The notes under the pieces: model-generated
Seen by the model: the letters and a program-made list of their open reading frames with translations, nothing else
Told to the model about the DNA's origin: nothing
Databases searched by the model: none
Source: Cylindrotheca closterium
Taxonomy: Eukaryota; Bacillariophyta; Bacillariophyceae; Bacillariales; Bacillariaceae
Length of the DNA stretch: 64,000 bases
Assembly: GCA_933822405.4 (NCBI GenBank)
Contig: CAKOGP040001224.1
Span: forward strand, 65,825-129,824
Direction: 5' to 3'
Position numbers and translations under genes: made by a program
Shown here: positions 30,034 to 41,554 of the stretch, one piece after another
How positions within the stretch are numbered: the stretch's first letter is position 1
How the letters are laid out: each line of letters begins with the position of its first letter

Positions 30034-33000
30034 ATGGACGGCTCGGGCCAATATGGAAACGCCATGGGCGGAACTCCCGGTGATACACCACTAACTATGC
30101 AGCAAAGCAACATGCCTGGAACTCCTAACGCCGGAGGATATTCATCGAATGCTCTGCAAGGAAATATGGGAGGACAATCCATTTATTCTATCAATGGCGG
30201 AGGAACAGGACCACCTCCATCTTCTCCGTATCCCACCAGTGGTAGCATTACACAGTTTGCATCACCGCAACTGCCAGCATCGTCTTCGGCCTACGACTTT
30301 AGTCCACCACCAAATCCTGCAGCGGTTGCTGCAAATGCGAATATGTCGTTTACCGAACGGGCCGCCTTGTTGCAGAAACAACAGCAACCGCAACCCCAGC
30401 CGCAATCAGTATTTGCTCAAACAACTCCCACTACTCCTGGTGGCTTGTTTCCACAATCTCAGCAGGCTAACTTGTACGGTCGTCAAGCGCCGCAACCACC
30501 ACAAAATAGTGGAATGTCCTTTGCGCAACGATCCTCAACGATGCAACAACAGGAAAAGCAAAACATGTCACCGTATGCTCCGGGCGTAGTTGCTCAGCAG
30601 CAGCAACAGCGCCCACAATATGGACCACCCGGTGGAATGCAGCAGGGAAATATGGTGTCACCTCAAAACCAGCAACAAATGGCAGCGAATCAGTACCGAC
30701 CAACACCACCACAAGCCAACAACAATGGCATGTCGTTTGCGCAGCGGTCCGCCATGATGCAGCAACCACCGTCAAACCAATATGGTGGGGGTATGCAAGG
30801 TCAACAACAAACGCAGCAACCACAGCAGCAACAAGGCATGTACGGAGGAGGAATGCAGCAACCGAACTATGGCGGAGGAATGCAAGGTCAACAACAACAA
30901 CAATCCATGTCTCCCAATCAATATGGTGCTGGTAGCATGCAACAGGAACCCCCTCAACAGCAACAATTCCAACAACATACACAGGTCCAAATGCCACCAT
31001 CATCCAACCAATATAATCCTGGAATGCAACAGCAGCAACCACCTCAACAACAACCGCAATATGGTATTCCCGGACAGCAGCAACAGATTGCTGGTGGCTC
31101 TTATGCCCAACGTTCGGTCTCGGCTCAGCCAGGTATGGGACAACCCCAAATGCAACAAAGTGCAATGGGCGCTTCGATGAGTGGCAGCATGATGCAACAG
31201 CCTCAGCAACCTCAAATGATGGGTGCTCAACAACAGCCACAAATGGGAGGTCCTGCCTATGCGGTCAATAGCTTTCAAGGGCAACCACAATATGGACAAG
31301 TACTACTACAACAGCCACCAGCGGTACCCCACAATCCATGGGAGGACCCACCCGAAGTTCAGGCCCAGCAACAACGCTTGCTAAGCGATGCCACTCGCAA
31401 GGTCCAGGAACATGCTTACTACATGAAGCAAGCCATGGAACGCAATGACCTTCCAGCTGTTTTGGACCGAGCTGGAATGATGGTGGGTGAACTGGGCGAA
31501 CATGCCCATGCTCATCATCACCATCGGTCGCATCCACCAGCGCCAGGAGCTACTGGATCGACTACAGCACTATCTCCCAAGAATTATTACGAATTGCATC
31601 TAAGGGCTCTGGAAGAAATGCCCACCCTGGAAGATTATCTACTGAATTTGGTCCAACCAACTGGTGTGGCCATGGCAGCTTCGCCTGGGCTTAAGCCGCC
31701 GCCAGGAGCTCCTCCGATGGCACCTCCACCGCCACCACCGTCGCCTTCTTCTTTCACCATGAAGGAATTGTATGACTCTGTCCAATTCTGTCCCAATGTA
31801 TTGAGTCGATTGTATTTGCAAATTTGTGCCGGCAGTGCCTTGATTCGATCCAGAGAAGTGGGTGCCAAGTGGGTCATGAAGGATCTGATCGAGGCGGTCA
31901 AGTGCGTACAAAATCCAGTCCGCGGATTGTTCTTGCGACATTACTTGTTGCAGGTGTTCAAGGACAAGTTGCCGGACGAACCCATTCCCTTGAGCCAAAT
32001 TGGTCAACCGATGTCTCCCTTGGTCCAGCAACAAGAAGAACCTGCCGAAGCACAAGCCCAAGACCCCAATCAAGCTGCTTTTGGTGCTCCTACTATGGCA
32101 GTCAATGTCGAAAATTTGGAAAAGGGCACTGTCAAGGATTCGTACCGATTCATTCTGGCCAACTTTATTGAAATGAACAAATTGTGGGTCCGAATCCAAC
32201 GCTTGCCTGGAGATGGTCGTTCCAAGGACGTGAGACGTCGTCGTGAACGTGAGCGCAACGATTTGCGTGTCTTGGTGGGAACCAACATGGTCCGGTTGTC
32301 GGCTTTGGATTCGGTCACTTCGTCCATTTATGGGCAAGTGATTTTGCCTACGGTCTTGGATCACATTGTCATTTCGGCTGATCCACTGGCACAGGCCTAT
32401 TTGATTGATTGCATCACTCAAGTCTTTCCCGATGAATATCATATTGAAACAATGCCCATCTTGCTGGGTGTCTGTCCCAAGTTACGTGACAAGGTCAATG
32501 TTCGCACCATCCTTCAAGCTTTGATGGATCGATTGGCCAATTATTTGGCCGACGAGGAGTTATTGGACGAGAAGGACTCGAATCAAGTCAAACAGTCCTT
32601 GGCCAAGGATTCGTACCGAATGTTTGATGATTGTGTACAAAGGGTTTACAATGCACGTGGCCCCAAACTGCAAGCGAAGGAAGTCATTCGATTGCAAACT
32701 TGTCTGTTGTCATATTCCAAGAAATGCTACGAGGGCAATCAAGATCAAGTGGTGCTTTGTATGAATCACTGTGTGGTGGCCTTGCAACAAGCCAGTGCCA
32801 ATCAGGCCTTGTTGCAAGACTATCAAGGCAATCAGCACATGCCGCAACAGGCACCACCAAGAGTTCCAATGGATCCGGTGGCGACCAAGGAATTGGAAAA
32901 GTTTTTGAGTGTTCCATTGGACGATATGGGGTTGGGAGTCTTGAATCTTGAGCACTACACCGATTTGATTGCCTTTTTGCCGTGGGCCAATCGCCGTCAA

Positions 33001-34705
33001 GTCGCGCTGACGCTGCTCGAAGCAATTAACAAGAAGGGGACTCCACCAGAGAGCATGAAGGAATTGGAAGCCTTGTTCACCGTCATTGCACCAGTTCTGA
33101 GAAATGAGGGAGATCCGATTCCATCTTCTGGAGTTGCTGACGATGAAAGTGTGGACCGTACTGCCAACCTCATGGCTGACCTTGGAGTTAGTTCCAACAG
33201 TAGTGCTTCATATGGCCAGCAAGGTTACCCAAATGCCCAAGGCATGGCCTATGCTCCAGACTCGCCAGAGGACGCTGCTACCGTTTCCAAGTTGATTCTT
33301 TTGTTGGACCATCCCGATACAGATGTTGTCTACCAATATCTGTCAGTAGCGCGTAACCATTTGAGCTCGGGACGTGCCAATGCGTCACCCTACAAAGCTT
33401 TGGTATGTGCTAGCTTGAAGCTTGCCAACCGCATTTTCGACGAGCAAAATCCTGCTCTTGTCACGAAAGAAGAAGAAAGGAAGGTCGAGGAAGAAGTAAA
33501 GGAAGAGGAATCGATGAGTGAGCCTGCTGCCAATGAGGGAGCAAAGGAAGACGAATCGAGCGGAGAGCCTGCTGCCAAGGAGGAAGCAAAGGAAGACGAA
33601 TCAAGCAGCGAGTCTGCTGCCAATGAGGCAACAAAGGAAGACGAATCAAGCAGTGAGCCTGGTGCCAATGAGGCAACAAAGGACGACGAATCGAGCAGTG
33701 AGCCTGATTCCAAGGAAGAAGAAAACAAGGGCAAGAAAGAGGCGAAGGAAGATTTCAAGGAAGAAGAAAGTACTGAGGAGGACAAGAAGAACGACGATTC
33801 TGCCGAAGACAAGAAAGATGAAGCCGAAGCGGAAAAGCCAGAATCTGCAAAAGAGGAACCAGCGCCGGCAAAAGAAAAAGTCATCAGGTATGTATCTACA
33901 CACGGACGAGTATCAAGCTCCCTCATTCTTCTGACACAATTTCTTCATTTTCATCTTCAGTTGCCGCAAAGCATTGCTCTTCACACAACAGACCATTGCT
34001 ATCATCGCTCAGCGAAAGCTTGAGACTGGTATGAAATTGTATCTCGACGCTGCTTTAGTAGCCGACCAGTTGGGACGAATCGGTGACAAGGCGGAGTACT
34101 CACCTATTGTTCACGAATTCTTCTCACAAGCATTTGCCTTGTACGAAGGCAATCCAGTGGACTACCGGATTCAGTGTCGATGCATCATTGCCATGATTGG
34201 CAAGCTCGTCGAAGTCAGATGTCTAGGAAAGAACGAATATGAGAGCCTAATCATGAAGGTGGCTCAATTCGGTGCAAAGGTACAGAACAAGCCTCAACAG
34301 TGCGAAATGGTGGCCATGTGCGCATACCTATTCTATGTTGCCGAAGAAGACGGAAGTGTCATTTACGAAAATCCACAACGTGCACTAGAATGTTTGCAAC
34401 GAGGACTGAAGCTAGCAGACTCCTGTACGACAGCTGATGCGTCGAATCTCGGTCTTTTTGTAGACCTGTTGGAGCACTACCTATATTTCTTTGTCAAGAA
34501 ATGCCCGACCATTAATGGCAACTACATTTCGGGACTTGCTGCTCTCATTAAAGAGCACACCAACAATTTGGGTCATATGGGAGGTCCTGTTGCGGCAGCA
34601 CGAGAGCACTTCACACTGCTCATTCGTCACATCAAGTTGATGAAGGACAGTACTGAATCTGCCGAGCAATTTGCTGCAATCGACGTGAGCAGCATAAATA
34701 CCTAG
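30034..34705 (+). CDS. VPS35: Retromer subunit VPS35 with large Gln-rich extension
   Basis: Two exons, 30034-33887 and 33961-34705, join in phase to give 1532 residues; usual VPS35 proteins have about 800. Residues ~433 onward are VPS35: QQQRLLSDATRKVQEHAYYMKQAM, then SPKNYYELHLRALEEM, then the Vps26-binding type block SRLYLQICAG, and NPVRGLFLRHYLLQ. Exon 2 completes the C-terminal alpha-solenoid that binds Vps29 (LVEVRCLGKNEYE and ALECLQRGLKLAD). VPS35 is the scaffold of the retromer, which returns cargo receptors from endosomes. Residues 1-430 are Gln/Pro/Gly/Met-rich and contain four copies of a short (G)MSFAQRS-type motif. Residues ~1144-1282 are an acidic Lys/Glu/Ser tandem repeat inserted into the solenoid just before the intron. 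Both additions are unlike animal or yeast VPS35. Confidence 0.93.
33508..33720 (+). repeat. 45-bp coding tandem repeat (acidic 15-residue units)
   Basis: About four and a half units of 45 bp inside VPS35 encode ESMSEPAANEGAKED, ESSGEPAAKEEAKED, ESSSESAANEATKED, ESSSEPGANEATKDD and a partial fifth. The units keep the frame. They differ by a few substitutions, so expansion is not brand new. Confidence 0.9.
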
Positions 34706-35279
34706 AATTCGTGTAACTCTAGAGTATAGTGAAGTTCGTCACTTTAGTGTTCTCGTTTGAAAATTCTCATGTCGAAGTGCATTTGTTGTATAGCACACGT
34801 TATTGTTACGATTCACTCCCAAACGTGACGGGTTTGAAAACGAGAACAATGAAAGGAGTGGTCCAGTGGGCCGGTATCTTTTGTATTTTTGTTCTTGGTT
34901 CGGAACGAAAACTCGAAATAGCGCACTATTGACACGTTTCCTAGCTCCAAGTTTCAGAAGTGGTACACGTTTCAATTCTACGTATTTGTGTACCAAGCCC
35001 TACGGCGATGTCATGAAAATTCTCGTTTTGACACCAGAACGTTCGATTCCAGCAGCATTTTGCCTACGTATCAATTCAACTTGTTCTGCTCAAAAAACAA
35101 AACGAAACGAGGTTGAGACTTGTATCAACACCACGTTTCCTATTGTATTGAAACATTCCCCCCACCACAAGCCCAAAGGCACACGATCTAATATTAAAAC
35201 AGAAGCTACCAAGATGTGTTTGTACACCGTCAACCTACTCGAATAAATTCGAGGCCAGAGTTGAGTAAGTAAACAAAAG
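34706..35279. other. Intergenic, no supported gene
   Basis: 574 bp between two plus-strand genes. The frames present are out of context and have no family features. It should hold the VPS35 3' end and the promoter of the next gene. Confidence 0.4.
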
Positions 35280-36555
35280 ATGAACATTGACGATGGTACG
35301 CAACCTCTTGAGCAACATGAAAAGAATGACATCAAGAGAAAGATCGAGCACGAGCTCTCCTATTTACCCATCGACTGGGATTCAGTGAATTCCCAACTGA
35401 AAAGCCTTGAGCCTTCGACAGCCCAGTGGGCATCCAAGGAAGATGATCCAATGGGTCGACTACTTCTTGGTCAAGTCTTGTCCAATCAAGCTCCCCTGAA
35501 TGTGGTCGAAACTGTACTCACAGTCTTTCCTGACTGCTTGATCTACAACCCTCCAGCGTTCTTTATGGCTTGTCGACACTACAAAACCAATCAAAATGTC
35601 CTCGTCACTATGGTAAAGCATTCGCTATCACGCCCTGACTCGAGCGACTCCGAATGTCCATTCCCATGGATCCTATCCGATCTAGTAACGGTCTCTGCCG
35701 CCCAAGCAATACTGGAAATCTATCCCCAAGGCGTATTAGAACCATCGCCGATGTTGCCAGGAAAGACGACTCTTTTGGACTACCTTGTACGTTCTTCCGA
35801 ACTACAAAAGCATCAAGTCAACAGCAATCTGTGGACCAAGTTCAAGCTGATCCTAGTGTCAGCCGAATGTTGCCAAAAGGGGAACTGTGCTGCTTGCAAA
35901 AACAATGGAGTCCTTACTCCAGCGCATGTCTTACTGAAGCGAATCATGTCGTACCCAGGTATGTATCATCTATTATGGAAGAACGATAAATTTCGATTCC
36001 ATGGTATCTAAGCTTCACTTGTCGTTGTCCTTCTCAATCACAGACTTTTTCGACAATGTGTCTGTGGCTCGCAATATCATATGGCTGTTAAATCAGCTAG
36101 CATTCGCAGATGCTTGGATATTCCAAAAGGCCGACCACAAGGGTATCTACCCCCTTCATGTTTTGTTACGCCAATTGTGCACACCTCAACATCATACGGG
36201 AAGGGTGATTGCCCGGGAACTAGTCAAGACAGTATTGCAAGTCCATCCACAATCTGCTAGATGTGCTTTGGAGCAAAGATTGCCCATTCACTGGGCAGTG
36301 GATCACAATTGGCCTTGCCACGATTTGCTGCTGGCAGTCTATCCAGAAGCACTGGATGCACAAGACTCGACATCGGAACTTTATCCGTTTCAAATTGCAG
36401 CGGCTTCCAAACGAACAACAAGTACATCCTATCAGCAAACTACAAATGTCTCTTCTGTATCCGCATTGGACATTACCTTTGAATTGCTTCGTGCCAATCC
36501 CACTCATGTGCAGCCAATGCCTTCCAAATATGCTGGAATCCGAGCCGAAGCCTGA
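35280..36555 (+). CDS. Ankyrin-like repeat protein, unknown function
   Basis: Two exons, 35280-35958 and 36044-36555, join in phase to give 396 residues. It carries degenerate helical repeats of a kind frequent in diatoms: APLNVVETVLTVFPDCLIYNPP, then SAAQAILEIYPQGVLEPSP, then a KGIYPLHVLLRQ element, HWAVDHNWPCHDLLLAVYPE, and TFELLRANPTHVQPMPSK. The repeats pair a helix ending in YP/FP with a following turn. A Cys-rich loop (SAECCQKGNCAACKN) sits between repeats near residues 198-212 and could bind a metal; this is speculative. No catalytic domain is present, so protein-protein binding is the likely role. Confidence 0.7.
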
Positions 36556-36715
36556 TGATTGCTGGACCACTTTTTTTCCCTTCCCAATGCTATACTGTCA
36601 TACATATGCTTACATTATTGTATTGTTTGTACAGGAGGTACTTATATATACTTCTATACTTTAACCGCAACTATTACAGGAAACCAGTGTTGCTGCTATT
36701 ACTGCTGCTGTATTT

Positions 36716-37733
36716 TTAGAGACTCGACAACGGTATCTGCATGGCTCCTGCCGCGCCACCATCCACATTGAGAATGACACCTGTACACCATGATCCTGCT
36801 CTAGAAGAAAAGTAAATGCAGGCACCCGCCATGTCATCTGCATTGCCCATTCTTCCCAAAGGTGTGGCGTTGGCAATGTCTTCTGGTTTGCCACCTGTGG
36901 TGGTATTTGATGAGCATAAACATGGTTAGCTCAAGAAAATCATTTCATACAGTCATGCATTGATTAATTCAATTGCTTACCCCATGTACCAAGTCCAGCC
37001 GACATTCTTGATGGAACAAATCCTGGTGCCACACAGTTTACTATGATAATAATAGTGTCAGCGAGCGATGAGTGAAAATTAGAAATAGTTAGTGATACAT
37101 TCAATCCATCACCTCGTTTCAAATACTTCCAAACAACAAAATCATCAACAATCTACAGTACCTACCAGTAATATGTTTTGGCGCCAAATCTGCTGCAAAT
37201 TTCTTGGTCAAGTTATGAACTGCCGCCTTGGAGGCATCATAGGCATGCGTCGGTGCCTCTTGTGGCATCAAGCCCACCACACTGCCAATGTTAATGATCC
37301 TGGATGGATCTTCTGAAGTGGCCCCATTTTCCAAAAGGGGCAAACAAGCTCTTGTCAAATAAAAGACACCCTTGACGTTCAAATCAAAGACTTTGTCAAA
37401 TCCCCAATTGGCTTTTCCCGATTTCCGTTCCAATGGTTCTCCCCAACTAGTCCCGGCATTATTAATGAGAACATCCAGTCGATTATCAAACATTTGGGCG
37501 ACTTGTTCGGCCAAGGCTTCGCATCCTTCTCTGGAGCTGACATTGGACGCCACATAACGACTTCCCGGGATTGCTGCAGAGGTTTCCCGACTGGCTTCTT
37601 CGCTGCGGGACGTGAGTAGCACATTGGCGCCCGCCTCTTGAAAGCCCTTGGCAATCATGGCACCAATTCCACGAGATCCACCTGTAATCAAAACATTCTT
37701 GCCAGCAACGGAAAATAGAGTGGGAGAGGCCAT
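36716..37733 (-). CDS. Short-chain dehydrogenase/reductase (SDR)
   Basis: Three exons, 37733-37166, 37040-36981 and 36894-36716, join in phase to give 268 residues, the usual classical SDR length. Exon 2 is only 60 bp and encodes VNCVAPGFVPSRMSAGLGTW. Landmarks are the dinucleotide-binding LITGGSRGIG (residues ~16-25), LINNAGTSWGE, the IINIGS catalytic-Ser strand, and YDASK with the Tyr and Lys of the Y-x-x-x-K site. The C-terminal GSWCTGVILNVDGG is also typical. No targeting sequence was seen, so a cytosolic location is likely. The closest general type is 3-oxoacyl-ACP reductase/rhamnolipid-type SDR, but substrate cannot be read from the sequence. The gene converges with the ankyrin-like gene (160 bp between them). 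Confidence 0.9.
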
Positions 37734-37924
37734 GACTAATGAATGAATAATATGTGAGTTTGAAGTTGAGCAGGTATGGGATTAGCTACTGTACCGGTAT
37801 GTTTCTTTGAAGATGGATTTCAGATTTCGATTGAGGTAGATTTCAGATGGACTAAATTAGCTCTAAAATGATGGCCATCATCATTCATTCGTGAAAGAAA
37901 TTAACTGTCAACCATCACAGGACG

Positions 37925-38896
37925 ATGAAGGTGTTCGTTTCCCCATTGGTCTGTCACTTGACACTTTTTCCAACGTCACCCTTGTTTGGCGTGTCACCAT
38001 CACCAAGAACACCATCAACACCATTTCCAATCGTCACAACACCGTCTAGAAGAAGCAACACTCGGCTCTTCATGGGTGACATTTTTTCCAGCAATGGTGA
38101 TGATGCAACTCCGCGGCCCACGTCGCCAACCGACCAAAATAATTCAAACTCAAATTCTGCTTCTGCTGATTCCTCAAATACGAATATGAATTCAGTCCCA
38201 TTATCCCAATTGTTGCCTCCTTTGAAAGCCAACAGTCGTCGAATCTACTTGATTCGTCATGGGGAAACCGATTGGAATAAGGAAGGAAAGATCCAAGGAG
38301 GAGGCTATGACATTCCCTTGAATGCCAATGGCCAATCGCAGGCCAAAGCCGTTGCAAAAGCTTTGCAAGAGATTCCTTTGACGGTGATTCTGTCTTCCAC
38401 ACTGAGTCGTGCCAAAGAAACGGCCGACATTCTATGGCAAGAGCATCCCAACTGTCAAAGGGAACTCGATGGTGGACTGAAGGAAATGGGGTTTGGCGAG
38501 TTTGAAGGCTTGGCCATTCACAGTCCGGAGCTGCCAGAAGAAACTAAGGCTAGATTCAAGACGATTGGTCGCCAAGTCAATGGAAATCCAGAGATGCGGT
38601 TTCCGGGAGGAGGAGAATCTTCCAACATGGTCCAAGAAAGAGCTTGCAAGGCCATTGACACAGTGTTGCAAAAGTACCCATCCGCAACGGATCATCCACA
38701 CATTGCCGTGGTGTCACATGGCCGCACCAATAAAGTACTGATTGCTTCGATTGTCTATGGAGATGTCCAAAAGTTTCCAACCATTAAACAAAAGAACACC
38801 GCCATTAATGTGTTGGATGTGGACGAGGACGGGAATTGGGATATTCGTGTATTGGATTACATTGATCATGTCAAGGACAATGTCATAATACGGTAG
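37925..38896 (+). CDS. Histidine phosphatase / phosphoglycerate-mutase-like protein (copy 1)
   Basis: Single exon, 323 residues. The catalytic core begins at residue ~105 with YLIRHGETDWNKEGKIQGG, which includes the phospho-accepting His of RHGE. It continues with SSTLSRAKETADIL and LKEMGFGEFEG, and the second catalytic His lies in HIAVVSHGRTNKVLI. This is the cofactor-independent-in-name, PhoE/GpmB-type branch-2-like histidine phosphatase layout; which phosphate ester it acts on is unknown. The first ~55 residues are hydrophobic, Ser/Pro/Thr-rich and lead into basic residues (PSRRSNTRLFMGD), consistent with organelle targeting, possibly plastid. A paralogue lies 1.5 kb downstream in the same orientation. 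Confidence 0.85.
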   Translation: MKVFVSPLVCHLTLFPTSPLFGVSPSPRTPSTPFPIVTTPSRRSNTRLFMGDIFSSNGDDATPRPTSPTDQNNSNSNSASADSSNTNMNSVPLSQLLPPLKANSRRIYLIRHGETDWNKEGKIQGGGYDIPLNANGQSQAKAVAKALQEIPLTVILSSTLSRAKETADILWQEHPNCQRELDGGLKEMGFGEFEGLAIHSPELPEETKARFKTIGRQVNGNPEMRFPGGGESSNMVQERACKAIDTVLQKYPSATDHPHIAVVSHGRTNKVLIASIVYGDVQKFPTIKQKNTAINVLDVDEDGNWDIRVLDYIDHVKDNVIIR

Positions 38897-39083
38897 ATAG
38901 ATGATAGTACACTGACAGCATGAATGGATGAATGGATGTCGAGAAAAGGATGTTGCGGAAGAAGAAATCAGCAAGTCAGGTATCACATCATGGCAACAAT
39001 ACTGCCGATGTATGTACTTGGGACTGAGAACTTTGAAGAATCAATCTTTCCGTCGCATGCATGAATGGACTTTCTCCAAGAAT

Positions 39084-39193
39084 CTACTACTACATCGCAT
39101 GGCTGCTGCTGCTGCTTTCCTAGACTATTCTTCTTCCATTCAAGCGTTTTGACCTTGATCGCATTCGCAAAAGTTCCATCCAAGTCTTGCTAC
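39084..39193 (+). repeat. Diverged direct repeat, copy A (~110 bp)
   Basis: Shares with copy B the anchors ACATCGCATGGCTGC, GCTGCTTTCCTA, GCGTTTTGACCTTGATC, and TTCCATC followed by CAAGTCTTGCTA, in the same order and spacing. It differs by point changes and small indels, including an expanded GCT run. Confidence 0.75.
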
Positions 39194-39362
39194 GAAAACG
39201 TTGAAGACCTTTCCATGGTATGGACCTTATCCATAAAACGAAGTGTCTTGAAACGTGGTCAAGCCCAGCGGGTGGATATTGTGATCATGCTAACTTTCCG
39301 TGCTGACGACTCACCCAGTCCATTGAACTTGAATCATCATCTTGTGACAAAATGAAATCTGC

Positions 39363-39475
39363 TAGCTACACGACATCGCATGGCTGCAAAGCTGCTTTCC
39401 TATGCTAATATTTCTATCCAGGCGTTTTGACCTTGATCACCTTGTCGAAAGAATTCCATCCCAAGTCTTGCTATG
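39363..39475 (+). repeat. Diverged direct repeat, copy B (~112 bp)
   Basis: Same orientation as copy A and about 280 bp downstream of it. The shared anchors are listed with copy A. No terminal inverted repeats or target duplications are evident, so it is not obviously a transposon. Confidence 0.75.
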
Positions 39476-40362
39476 GTTTACTCTCGCTCTGCTTCGATAC
39501 TACCCTGTACCGTACAGTACCTGTCCTTTCTGATCATGACATGATTGTTCTTTCCTACTACACTCACTGGTGTTATTCATTCCTGCAAAAGCGTTTGATA
39601 CTTTCCAATGGGTTCGATGCATTACTTCACAATCAATACATTACTACCTTCGTGGTGGCAACCAACACATCACCGGCGGTGACATTTTTGTCCGAACTTC
39701 GGAGTCTTCTCATTGTCACGGTTGTACCAATCAGATCACCGCAAAGCTGAGTTGACATCTGTCACCCACCGGTCAAAAACGCAGTTCCGACTTCTGCCAG
39801 ACGGTTTTTCGGCTCACCACCGTTGACTACGGTCCGATCAAGGCTACAAAAGTCGCAGATCAAGAATTCACGGACTGAAAATCATCCGATGCATGACGCG
39901 ACGACTTTTTCGCCACCAACCTTTTGGACCTTTTCACCTTTTGACTTGTTGGACCCGCAAAAGTTCCTGGAATTTAGGCTATTTCTGCGCTGGACGAATG
40001 GAAAGAACAAATGATCCTGACGTGGTGCTTGTAACACATGTGTTTTGTTACCAACCTAAGCCTATCACAATGATTGCCTTTTTCTTCCATCGTTGGGAAA
40101 GACTGGAAACGCAAATCTGGTATGTTGATACTCGTCCACAAATCATTCTTGCAGCGCTTGACACGTTTTTGGACCTCTGATCCGAAACAATATTGAGAAA
40201 GCCCAGAAGTTTGCTATCATTTATCATTCTTTCACTGTCCTAAAGATCTCATCTCAGTCTTGATTGATTGACATTCCATATCCTTTCATATCTCATTCTT
40301 TCACACCCACATCACTTCAACTTGCACACTTCCACTTTCAAATCACACACAGAATCATTACA

Positions 40363-41238
40363 ATGAAGCTATTTACTCTTCTCCAAAAGGCAACCGTCTC
40401 CCAAAGACTGAATGGCATGACCAAACTGTCCAAGGCCTCTTATTCCACTTCATTGTATCCATCTTCTACAGCCAAATTCTCCTCGGCTGCGATGGACTAC
40501 TCCTATACGGATAGTGATTCTGAAGATGAGGACTTTCCACGAATTTCGGCTCTTCTTCCTCCATTGGCTGCCAACAGTCGCCGTGTCTATTTGCTACGAC
40601 ATGGTGAGACTGACTGGAACAAGCAAGGAAAGATCCAAGGTGGTGGCTTTGACATTCCCCTCAATGAAAATGGCCGCAATCAAGCACGCGCTGCGGCTCG
40701 CGCCATGGAAGACATTCCAGTCTCACTGATTGCTTCCTCTCCTCTCAGCCGGGCGTCCGAAACGGCCGATATGCTCACCCATGGCCGAAATGGCTACTAC
40801 GAACGAGTTCTTGTGCCCGGGCTTAGGGAGATGAGCTTCGGAGAATTTGAAGGGTTTCCTCGCCGCAGACCAGGTGTCTGTCCCGATCTCAAGGCAAGAT
40901 ACGAACGGATAGACAGTGCCTGCAATGCGGATCCCACTTTGGCCTTTCCGGGAGGCGAATCAGCCGCCATTGTAGCAGCTCGCGCCAAGGCTGCCTTTTT
41001 CGAAATGTTGGATCAATTCTCGCATCATCAACATATTGCCTTGGTCTGCCATTCTCGATTGAACCGGATTCTCATCTCGGAGGCATTTTTGAATGATGTT
41101 GCACAATTTCCTAATGTGGAACAAGGAAATTCGTGTATTAATGCGATTGATATTCATGATAATGGATCCACGGATATCAAAATGTTGAATTTCATTGAGC
41201 ATGTCAAGGGGACGTTGGCTCCTGACTCGAATGTATAA
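40363..41238 (+). CDS. Histidine phosphatase / phosphoglycerate-mutase-like protein (copy 2)
   Basis: Single exon, 291 residues from ATG 40363; upstream in-frame sequence is leader-like. The core starts near residue 75 with YLLRHGETDWNKQGKIQGGG and keeps SSPLSRASETADML and LREMSFGEFEG. The second His is in HIALVCHSRLNRILI, where the usual HG of the family (kept in copy 1) reads HS. The N-terminus (MKLFTLLQKATVSQRLNG, followed by KASYSTS) is basic and Ser/Thr-rich, suggesting mitochondrial targeting. This differs from copy 1 and points to separate compartments after the duplication. Substrate is unknown. Confidence 0.85.
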   Translation: MKLFTLLQKATVSQRLNGMTKLSKASYSTSLYPSSTAKFSSAAMDYSYTDSDSEDEDFPRISALLPPLAANSRRVYLLRHGETDWNKQGKIQGGGFDIPLNENGRNQARAAARAMEDIPVSLIASSPLSRASETADMLTHGRNGYYERVLVPGLREMSFGEFEGFPRRRPGVCPDLKARYERIDSACNADPTLAFPGGESAAIVAARAKAAFFEMLDQFSHHQHIALVCHSRLNRILISEAFLNDVAQFPNVEQGNSCINAIDIHDNGSTDIKMLNFIEHVKGTLAPDSNV

Positions 41239-41554
41239 AAGTGGAACGAGTGTTTTTCTTAACGTGTACAAACAGCACCCACGCAGGCACACATGCACAC
41301 ACAAACACCATGAATCATTCATAATCAGAGCAACAACAGTACTACTTGCGTGTAAATATGTGAGACTCTTGATGATGATGATATGATGATAACTCAAAAA
41401 CACAAAATGATGTAATTTAGATGACAATATTATTGCCTATTTATCCTTGTGATAGATTTTATACTTGTATGATTGAAGACTATGGAATACTGAACAATCG
41501 GAGTTTAGTAGTAGTATCTTCTTGTCTATCAACGAGCCTCACTGCCATGAATGA
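41239..41554. other. Convergent spacer, nothing further seen
   Basis: About 315 bp between the mutase copy 2 stop codon and the SECIS-like hairpin of the next, convergent gene. It contains CA-rich and GATGAT-type simple sequence near 41280-41390. Confidence 0.35.

Larger units (their letters stand above)
38897..40362. other. Spacer between mutase paralogues, with diverged repeats
   Basis: 1466-bp spacer with no supported gene. Two diverged direct copies of a ~110-bp segment lie inside it (listed separately), and more faintly similar GTTTTTGGACC/CTTTTGGACC pieces occur further on. It may derive from unequal exchange connected with the duplication of the flanking genes. The last ~100 bp are the T/C/A-rich leader of copy 2. 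Confidence 0.5.

Noticed and set aside
30467..31240. 257-codon minus-strand frame
   Set aside because: This is the antisense of the CAG/CAA-rich VPS35 region, where reverse-strand frames stay open because of the repeat composition.
34803..35246. 147-codon plus-strand frame between VPS35 and the ankyrin-like gene
   Set aside because: It has no domain or targeting feature and a chance-like composition, and overlaps antisense frames of equal quality.
39084..39475. Spacer repeats as a transposable element
   Set aside because: There are no terminal inverted repeats, target-site duplications or coding remnants; they are reported only as diverged direct repeats.
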